Shown here one piece after another: positions 58,463 to 64,000 of a stretch of DNA of 64,000 nt (its first letter is position 1; every line of letters starts with the position of its first letter). Source of the stretch: Streptomyces sp. NBC_00237 (GTDB taxonomy: Bacteria > Actinomycetota > Actinomycetes > Streptomycetales > Streptomycetaceae); the NCBI RefSeq assembly GCF_026342435.1, contig NZ_JAPEMT010000001.1, forward strand, positions 981,993-1,045,992, in the 5' to 3' direction. Below the pieces are notes generated by a model. The model did no database searches. It was given only the letters and a program-made list of their open reading frames with translations, and was not told the origin of the DNA. The position numbers and the translations under genes were made by a program.

Positions 58463-61020
58463 CAAGTCCGATGGTGACTTTCGCGCAGGCTCAGGAACGT
58501 GCGGACGAGTGGGTCAACGGGGACGTCCCCGCGTACCAGCACCGGGAGGTGCGGGTGCGGGAGTTCGACCTCGGTTTCGTGGTGTGGGCGGAGGACCGGG
58601 AGAACGGCCCGGTCTCCGACGGCGGGCGGCAGCGCCTGGTCATCGCCCGCGACAGCGGCGAGGCCACGCTCTGGCCGGAGATGCCGGTCGGTGAGGTGAT
58701 CAGGCGGTACGAGGAGGAGTACGGGAGTCAGGGAGGCGAACCGGACGAACCTGCTCCGGCCCCGCCGCAGCGCGTCGACCTGCAACAGACGTCCTTCCTG
58801 CTGACGCCGCCCGAGTGGTTGCAGGAGGCGGCGGACAAGATGGGGGTCCCGGACCGGAGGGCGTCGTCCGGCTCCTCCGGTTCGTCGTCCGGGACCGGTG
58901 CGGCCGGATCGGGTGAGCCGTCGGCTCCCGCTCCCGCTCCCGCTGCTTCTGTCTCCGCTTCTGGGCCCGGCACGGGTTCCGCTTCCGGTACGGGTGCGGG
59001 GGCCGGACCTGCTTCCGGTTCCGGCGCGCCCGCCGCGCCCGGCACGCCCGGTGCCCCCCACCGGGGTGTCGCCCCGACCGCCCCGCCCGCCGGGGCGACC
59101 CCGTGGGCCGGTACCGACACCAACTCCGACGCGGGCGGCGTTCCGCTGCCCGCCACCATGTTCGCGCCGCCCCTCGTCGGGGCGGACGACGACGACACCC
59201 CGCCGCCCGGCGTGGGACCCGAGGCCAAGACCTCGCTCCTCCAGGGCGGCAGCCAGCTCCCCAGCACCGCGGTGTCGCCCGCGCTGCCGGACCCGTCGAC
59301 CCCTCGGCCGCTGCCGGGAGCGGGGCAGGGGCCGGGTTCCGGTACGCAGCCGCCTGCGGCTCCCGGTGCTCCCGGTGCTCCCGGTGCGCCGCGTCCGCCC
59401 GGTCTCTCCGCGGGGGCCGAGGACATCGCCGACGCCGCGACCAGCAAGGCCACCCTGCCGCCCGGTGCCCGGCGCGGCGGCGGCTCGACGACTCCGCCGC
59501 CGCCCGGCGCCCCCGGCACTCCCGGGGCGCGGCCCGGCGCGATGGCCCCGCCCTCGGGGCCCGGGGCTCCGGGTGTGCCGGCGGGTGGTTACGTACCGAC
59601 GGCGATGGTTCCGCACCTCGGAGCGCCTGGAGCGCCTGGAGCGCCCGGTGCTCCCGGTGTGCCTGGTGCCCCTGGTACGTCTGGTGCTCCCGGTGCTCCG
59701 CAGCCTCCCGGTCCGCCCGGGGCTCCCGGCTCGACTCCGCCTCCCGGTGGGGGAGTCCACCACGCGGCGACCATGCTGGCCGGTCCGCCGCCGGGCGGCA
59801 GCCTCGGCGGTCCCGGCGGCCCGGCGGGTCCCCGGGCTCCCCAGCCCCCCGGCCCTCCTGGGCAGCCCGGTGCCATGCCGCCCCCGCACGCCCAGATGCA
59901 GGCGCCGCACATGCAGCCGCCGCCCGCGAACATGCCGCCGCCGCACGCCCAGCAGCAGCACGCCCCGCAGCCGCACGCCCCGCACCAGGCCCCGCCCGCC
60001 TACGGCTACCCGCCGCAGCAGCCCCCCTCCGGGCTGCCGACGGTCGGCCCCGGCTACCAGGCGGTGCTGCGCTACCGCGCCCAGGACGGCTCCGAGCAGC
60101 AGCTCATCCGCCGTTCCGCGCCCGGCACCCCGCACCCCGAGTGGCAGATGCTGCACGAGCTGCGCGCCATGCAGGTCCCGCCGCAGCAAGTCCTCGAACT
60201 CCACACGGAGTTGGAGTCCTGCGAGCTGCCGGGCGGGTACTGCGCCCGCATGATCCGCGAGACCTGGCCCCAGGTGCGGATCACCAGCGTCGCCCCGTAC
60301 GGCACCGACCACACCTCGCGCCAGCAGGGCATGCGGCACCTGCTCACCCACCAGGGCGAGCTGCACCAGGTCGCCGACGGTCCGGCGCGGCCCGCCCCGG
60401 TGCGGGCGCCGCTGCCGCACCCGAGCCAGCTGCCGCAGATCCCGCCGGTCGGTCCCGAGGGCGTGGCGCACGAGCTGGTCTCGGCGTTCGGTCCGCAGGC
60501 GGTCTTCCGCTTCGACCAGAACGCGGTGTCCCGCCAGGGCGTGCCCGAGGCCGTCGCGATGACGCTGATGTGGGCCGGTCTGCCGGTCGACTTCGGGCCG
60601 TTCTTCTGGGCGCAGGCGGCGCCGGGCCAGCCGGTGCCGACCCTGGCGGAGCTGGCCCAGCAGCGCGGTGTGCAGCCCGCCACCGACGCGGGCTCGTACC
60701 TCGTGATGGGGTCGGACTTCGGGCGCGCGATCTGTGTGCAGTACGGCACGGCGAACATCGTGGCCGTACCGGTCGAGGCGGGGCCCGGCGGTCAGCCCGT
60801 GCCGCCGCAGTTCGTGAACACGGGTCTGCCCGAGTTCGTACGGTCCCTGGCACTGCTGGGACGGATGTGGCGGCTGCGCTTCGGGCTCAACCCCGAGCAG
60901 GCGGGCCGCTGGACCGTCGACTTCCAGGCGCAGTTGGCCGCGCTCGACCCGGCGGCGCTGGCGTCGCCGGAGAGCTGGTGGTCGGTGCTGCTTGAGCAGA
61001 TGTGGGACGGGCTGCTGTAG
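58459..61020 (+). CDS. Imm35-type / Pro-Gly-Ala linker / deaminase / SUKH-4 multidomain protein
   Basis: An 853-residue protein. Residues 1-92 form a YrhB/Imm35-like domain (AQERADEWVNG, REFDLGFVVWAED, LVIARDSGEATLWP, EVIRRYEEEYG). A roughly 430-residue Pro/Gly/Ala-rich linker with many GAP triplets follows. Residues about 540-650 look like a nucleic-acid/nucleotide deaminase of the XOO_2897 type: HPEW (His-559, Glu-561) and ESCELPGGYC (Cys-588, Cys-595). The C-terminal 200 residues (SELVSAFGP-like region to MWDGLL) fit a SUKH-4 immunity domain. There is no signal peptide. It starts at GTG 58459 overlapping the WHH-SUKH gene; ATG 58471 is an alternative. Confidence 0.72.
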   Translation: MTSPMVTFAQAQERADEWVNGDVPAYQHREVRVREFDLGFVVWAEDRENGPVSDGGRQRLVIARDSGEATLWPEMPVGEVIRRYEEEYGSQGGEPDEPAPAPPQRVDLQQTSFLLTPPEWLQEAADKMGVPDRRASSGSSGSSSGTGAAGSGEPSAPAPAPAASVSASGPGTGSASGTGAGAGPASGSGAPAAPGTPGAPHRGVAPTAPPAGATPWAGTDTNSDAGGVPLPATMFAPPLVGADDDDTPPPGVGPEAKTSLLQGGSQLPSTAVSPALPDPSTPRPLPGAGQGPGSGTQPPAAPGAPGAPGAPRPPGLSAGAEDIADAATSKATLPPGARRGGGSTTPPPPGAPGTPGARPGAMAPPSGPGAPGVPAGGYVPTAMVPHLGAPGAPGAPGAPGVPGAPGTSGAPGAPQPPGPPGAPGSTPPPGGGVHHAATMLAGPPPGGSLGGPGGPAGPRAPQPPGPPGQPGAMPPPHAQMQAPHMQPPPANMPPPHAQQQHAPQPHAPHQAPPAYGYPPQQPPSGLPTVGPGYQAVLRYRAQDGSEQQLIRRSAPGTPHPEWQMLHELRAMQVPPQQVLELHTELESCELPGGYCARMIRETWPQVRITSVAPYGTDHTSRQQGMRHLLTHQGELHQVADGPARPAPVRAPLPHPSQLPQIPPVGPEGVAHELVSAFGPQAVFRFDQNAVSRQGVPEAVAMTLMWAGLPVDFGPFFWAQAAPGQPVPTLAELAQQRGVQPATDAGSYLVMGSDFGRAICVQYGTANIVAVPVEAGPGGQPVPPQFVNTGLPEFVRSLALLGRMWRLRFGLNPEQAGRWTVDFQAQLAALDPAALASPESWWSVLLEQMWDGLL

Positions 61021-61040
61021 GACGCGGCTCGACACCGGGA

Positions 61041-61078
61041 CGGGGCGCGTGACCTGAGCGATCGGGTCGCGCGCCCCG
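61041..61078 (+). terminator. Terminator of the SUKH/deaminase operon
   Basis: CGGGGCGCG (61041-61049) pairs with CGCGCCCCG (61070-61078), extended by GACC (61051-61054) with GGTC (61065-61068), 20 bases behind the stop. Confidence 0.75.
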
Positions 61079-61212
61079 GCCGTTTCCCTGCCCCGAACGG
61101 GGGCGGCCATCGGGCAGAGTGTCGGGTTATGGACACTTGAGTCCGTTACATCATGATCTGCCGGAGTCCCTGGTCTGTTTCCTGGTCGCCGCAGAGAAAG
61201 GGGAAAACAAGG

Positions 61213-62100
61213 ATGAGCGCATCGACGTCACCCCACGGATTCACCACGGCACGGGGCCGCGGCTACCGCCCGGAGCAGGTGGACCGCCGGATCGACGGGC
61301 TGTTCCGGGACCGCGACGACGCGTGGGAGCGGGCGGCGCGGCTGACCGTACTGGCCAAGCAGATGGAGGCGCAGGCGGGTGAGCTGCGGGAGCGGGTCGC
61401 CCAGCTGCCGCCGCAGACGTACGAGTCGCTGGGCGGGCGGGCGCGGACGATCCTGGCCCTGGCACAGGAGTCGGCGGACGAGCTGCGTTCGGCTGCGGAG
61501 AACGACGCGGCGGAGCTGACCGGGGCGGCCGAGGCACGGGCGCTGGCCGTCCGGGACGCGGCCCGGGCGGCGTCCGAGCAGATCCTTGCGGAGGCCGAGG
61601 AGGCTGCGTCGGGGCTGCTGGCGGCGGCGAACGCCGAGGCGGACGACGTACGGACCGGAGCCCGGCGGGACGCCAAGGAGTGGCGCACCAGGGCGCAGGC
61701 GGCCCTCAAGGAGACGCGGAAGCGGACCGAGGGCATCCGTACCGACCAGGAGAAGGAGCACGCCGAACGCTGGGAGGCGGGCGAACGGGCGCTCGCCGCG
61801 CGGGAGGCGGAGGCCGACGAGCACTACGCGGCGCTGACGGCGCGGGCGGAGGCGGTGCTCGCCGCCGCGCGGCGGGGGCTGGCCGAGGCGGAGGAGGAGG
61901 CCCGGCACGGGCAGGAGGACGCGGAGGCGCGGGGGGCGGAGCTGGTGGCGGAGGCGCGGGGGGTGGAGGCGGGGGTGGAGCGGGAGACGGAGCGTGTGCT
62001 GAGGGAGCACGAGGCTTCTCGCGAAGAGGTCCAGTCCCACATGTCCCACGTCCGCAACAGCCTCGCCACTCTGACCGGCCGCGCCCCCGCCGAGGGCTGA
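61213..62100 (+). CDS. DivIVA-like coiled-coil protein (cellulose-binding-protein family of Streptomyces)
   Basis: A 295-residue cytoplasmic protein. The N-terminus (FTTARGRGYRPEQVDRRIDG) is a DivIVA-type lipid-binding segment; most of the remainder (residues about 40-280) is a long Ala/Glu/Arg-rich coiled coil with heptad-like spacing. Streptomyces relatives, annotated as cellulose-binding proteins, belong with Scy and FilP among cytoskeletal or polarity proteins. AAAGGGG and AAGG lie before ATG 61213. It is separated from the SUKH locus by a terminator. Role in hyphal tip growth is an inference. Confidence 0.78.
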   Translation: MSASTSPHGFTTARGRGYRPEQVDRRIDGLFRDRDDAWERAARLTVLAKQMEAQAGELRERVAQLPPQTYESLGGRARTILALAQESADELRSAAENDAAELTGAAEARALAVRDAARAASEQILAEAEEAASGLLAAANAEADDVRTGARRDAKEWRTRAQAALKETRKRTEGIRTDQEKEHAERWEAGERALAAREAEADEHYAALTARAEAVLAAARRGLAEAEEEARHGQEDAEARGAELVAEARGVEAGVERETERVLREHEASREEVQSHMSHVRNSLATLTGRAPAEG

Positions 62101-62104
62101 CCAC

Positions 62105-62605
62105 AGCCCCAACACCACCTCCAGGGGCTACACCCCTCACCCCCTGCCCCGCACTCCCACCTCACCCCCTGCCCCGCACTCCCACCTCACCCCCTGTCCT
62201 GCACTCCCGCCTCCCCCCTGGGGCTCCGCTTCCGCCCAGCCCCCTTGGGCTCCGCTCCACCTCACCCCCTGGCCCGCGCTCCCGCCTCGCCCCCTTGGGC
62301 TCCACCCCTCCGCTCCCGCCTAGCCTCCTTGGGCGGCGGGGCCGCCCCCCGGGGGCGGGACGGGCGGGCAAGGGGGCGGCCCCTCTCGCTCCGGGCCTAC
62401 CCCGGTGCTGCCCGCTGTTACCTCCACCGTTGGGTGCGCCGCACCCGGGTGCGCCTGCGGCGGGCCGCCCCAGACCCTTCCCCAAGCTCTCAACTTCGTT
62501 CGAGCAGGGGAGACCCCATCCTTCACCTAAACTCGCGAGGCTTGGGGGTCGGATGTGCGGGTGCGTGGGGGCTGGGCGCGCAGTTCCCCGCGCCCCTGGA
62601 GGTCG
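62105..62605 (+). repeat. Interspersed GC-rich element, copy F (type I)
   Basis: The element begins just behind the coiled-coil gene's stop: C-rich array (62105-62325), core (62326-62415), type I middle (CTCAACTTCGTTCGAGCAGG, from 62488) and terminal hairpin GGGCGCG/CGCGCCC (62575-62596). From 62523 onward its complement is read as the C-terminus of the convergent MFS gene. No separate gene is visible in 62101-62522. Confidence 0.85.
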
Positions 62606-64000
62606 CTTCTCCGGAGCCCGACCCCGCGTCGGAGGGGTCCGCTTCTCCCAGTACCGGAAACCTCCTCGGAGCCAGTACCACCAACGCCACCAGAGCACAC
62701 AACCCCGCCCCCGCCGCCCCCAGATACACATGGTCCACCGCCGCGTCCACCGCCCTGCGCAGGTACTCCGCCGCCCCCGCACCGAGCGCCGACTCCGGGT
62801 CGGTCAGCGCGTGGGACACCGAGTCAAGGTCCGCCGGGAGCCCCTCCCGGAGAGCCCCCGGAGCCGACTCCAGCCGCGACGCCAGCGTCGCGTTCGCCAC
62901 CGCGCCGAACACCGCCGCCCCCACGCTCTGCCCGAGCTGCCGGTAGAAGAGGATCGACGCCGTCGCCGTGCCCCGCTCCGACCAGCCCACCGTCGACTGC
63001 ACTCCGACGATCAACGGGAGTTGGAAGAGCCCGAGCGCCCCGCCGAGCAGCAGCATGATCAGCGCGGGCATCCACGCCGAGCCGGGAAAGGGCAGGAGGG
63101 GGAACGCCAGCAGGATCACCGTCGCCAGCGAGATCCCGATGATCGCGGTCTGGCGGAACCCGATCCGCCGGTACACGTGCTGGCTCAGCGCCGCCGAAAC
63201 CGGCCAGCTCAACGTCATGATCGACAGCACGAAGCCCGCCGCCGTCGGGCCGAGGCCGAGGACCGACTGCGCGTACGTCGGCAGGAAGACCACCGGCGCG
63301 ACCATCAGCAGCCCGAGCATGCCCAGCGCCACGTTCACCGAGGCGATCGTGCGCCGCCGCCACACCCACCCGGGCAGGATGGGTTCGGCCGCGCGCCGTT
63401 CCACCACCACGACCACGACCACCAGTACGGCGCTCGCCGCGAACAGGGCCAGGGACGGGGCGGAGAGCCACGGCCAGACGACCCCGCCCTGCACCAGCGC
63501 CGTCAACAGCAGCCCGCCGCAGGCGAACACGGCGAGTGCACCGGGCCAGTCGATACGAGAACGTACAGCGGAGGCCCCGGGTTCCCGCCCCGGCTCCCGC
63601 AGGTACTTCGCGATCAGCCACATCGCGAGCGCGCCCACCGGCAGGTTGATCAGGAAGATCCAGCGCCAGTCCGCGTACGTGGCCAGGACCCCGCCCACCG
63701 CCGGGCCCGCGACCGCCGACACCGCCCACACCGTCGACAGCTTGGCCTGGATCTTCGGGCGTTCCTTGAGCGGGTAGAGGTCGGCGGCGACGGTCTGGAC
63801 GGTGCCCTGTATCGCTCCGCCGCCCAGGCCCTGCACGATGCGGAACGCGATCAGCGCGGGCATGTTCCAGGCGAACGCGCAGAGTACCGAGCCGAGGAGG
63901 AAGAGGGCTGTGCCCGTGATGAGCACGGGCTTGCGGCCGAAGGTGTCGGACAGCTTCCCGTACACCGGGAGGGTGACCGTCACCGCGAGGAGGTAGCCGG
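62523..64000 (-). CDS. MFS drug exporter, DHA2 (EmrB/QacA) family, 5' truncated by window edge
   Basis: The frame is open to the right edge, so the N-terminus lies outside. The visible 492 residues include the motif A loop GKLSDTFGRKPVL, RIVQGLGGGAIQGTVQ (motif C-like region) and at least eleven hydrophobic helices, as expected for a 14-helix H+/drug antiporter. The last 25 or so residues (SRGAGNCAPSPHAPAHPTPK and following) are encoded by interspersed element copy F, which also provides the stop. Substrate is unknown; family members export antibiotics and dyes. Confidence 0.87.
   Translation of the reverse strand, partial: GYLLAVTVTLPVYGKLSDTFGRKPVLITGTALFLLGSVLCAFAWNMPALIAFRIVQGLGGGAIQGTVQTVAADLYPLKERPKIQAKLSTVWAVSAVAGPAVGGVLATYADWRWIFLINLPVGALAMWLIAKYLREPGREPGASAVRSRIDWPGALAVFACGGLLLTALVQGGVVWPWLSAPSLALFAASAVLVVVVVVVERRAAEPILPGWVWRRRTIASVNVALGMLGLLMVAPVVFLPTYAQSVLGLGPTAAGFVLSIMTLSWPVSAALSQHVYRRIGFRQTAIIGISLATVILLAFPLLPFPGSAWMPALIMLLLGGALGLFQLPLIVGVQSTVGWSERGTATASILFYRQLGQSVGAAVFGAVANATLASRLESAPGALREGLPADLDSVSHALTDPESALGAGAAEYLRRAVDAAVDHVYLGAAGAGLCALVALVVLAPRRFPVLGEADPSDAGSGSGEATSRGAGNCAPSPHAPAHPTPKPREFR

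Overview
The window is a stretch of core chromosome from a Streptomyces species or a very close actinomycete. The evidence is very high GC, many GTG starts, frequent four-base GTGA/ATGA start-stop overlaps, rare TTA codons, and typical families (DUF397/Scr1-type XRE pairs, SUKH immunity proteins, DivIVA-like coiled coils, collagen-like and ricin-type secreted proteins). No transposase, integrase, CRISPR array or antibiotic gene cluster is visible.

Layout. 1-2353: 3' part of a cobalt/nickel ECF transporter operon (cbiM, cbiQ, cbiO). 2943-5725: a beta-lactamase-fold serine hydrolase, a D-alanyl-D-alanine carboxypeptidase and a lipoprotein. 5815-9874: an MFS transporter, a HAD phosphatase and a NodU/CmcH-type carbamoyltransferase; the MFS and carbamoyltransferase genes carry the only in-frame TTA (bldA) codons I found. 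10075-13602: a flavin/F420 oxidoreductase, an XRE regulator with a DUF397 partner, two tiny genes, a ricin-domain protein and a molybdopterin oxidoreductase. 13675-21442: collagen-like protein, DMT exporter, YbaK deacylase, a penicillin-binding protein, protein O-mannosyltransferase and rsmI. 21573-30531: a zinc-ribbon protein, tatD, a resuscitation-promoting factor (RpfB type), rsmA, ispE, a secreted repeat protein and an ABC-F ATPase. 30824-34823: two tandem PQQ beta-propeller membrane proteins. 35082-42664: an atypical LuxR regulator, the galTEK operon, a second LuxR regulator, a MarR regulator, a trans-aconitate methyltransferase and a VOC protein. 42683-53073: small proteins, a fatty acid desaturase with its TetR regulator, ppc, pth, ribosomal protein L25/Ctc, prs and glmU, followed by tRNA-Gln(UUG). 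53313-62100: an HTH protein with a LAGLIDADG-like C-terminus next to the tRNA, an orphan histidine kinase, and a four-gene SUKH/deaminase/WHH-nuclease locus resembling polymorphic toxin-immunity modules, then a DivIVA-like coiled-coil protein. The window ends inside an MFS drug exporter.

Two things stand out. First, six copies of a roughly 400-600 bp GC-rich composite element lie directly behind stop codons, always in the orientation of the gene they follow, and end in the same GGGCGCG/CGCGCCC hairpin; one copy has become the C-terminal coding sequence of the last MFS gene. Second, the 55.7-61.0 kb locus combines two predicted nucleic-acid/nucleotide deaminases, a WHH nuclease-like domain and four immunity-type domains, in part fused into single proteins and without secretion signals. 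Domain names are from recognition of motifs by eye; none was confirmed by a search.
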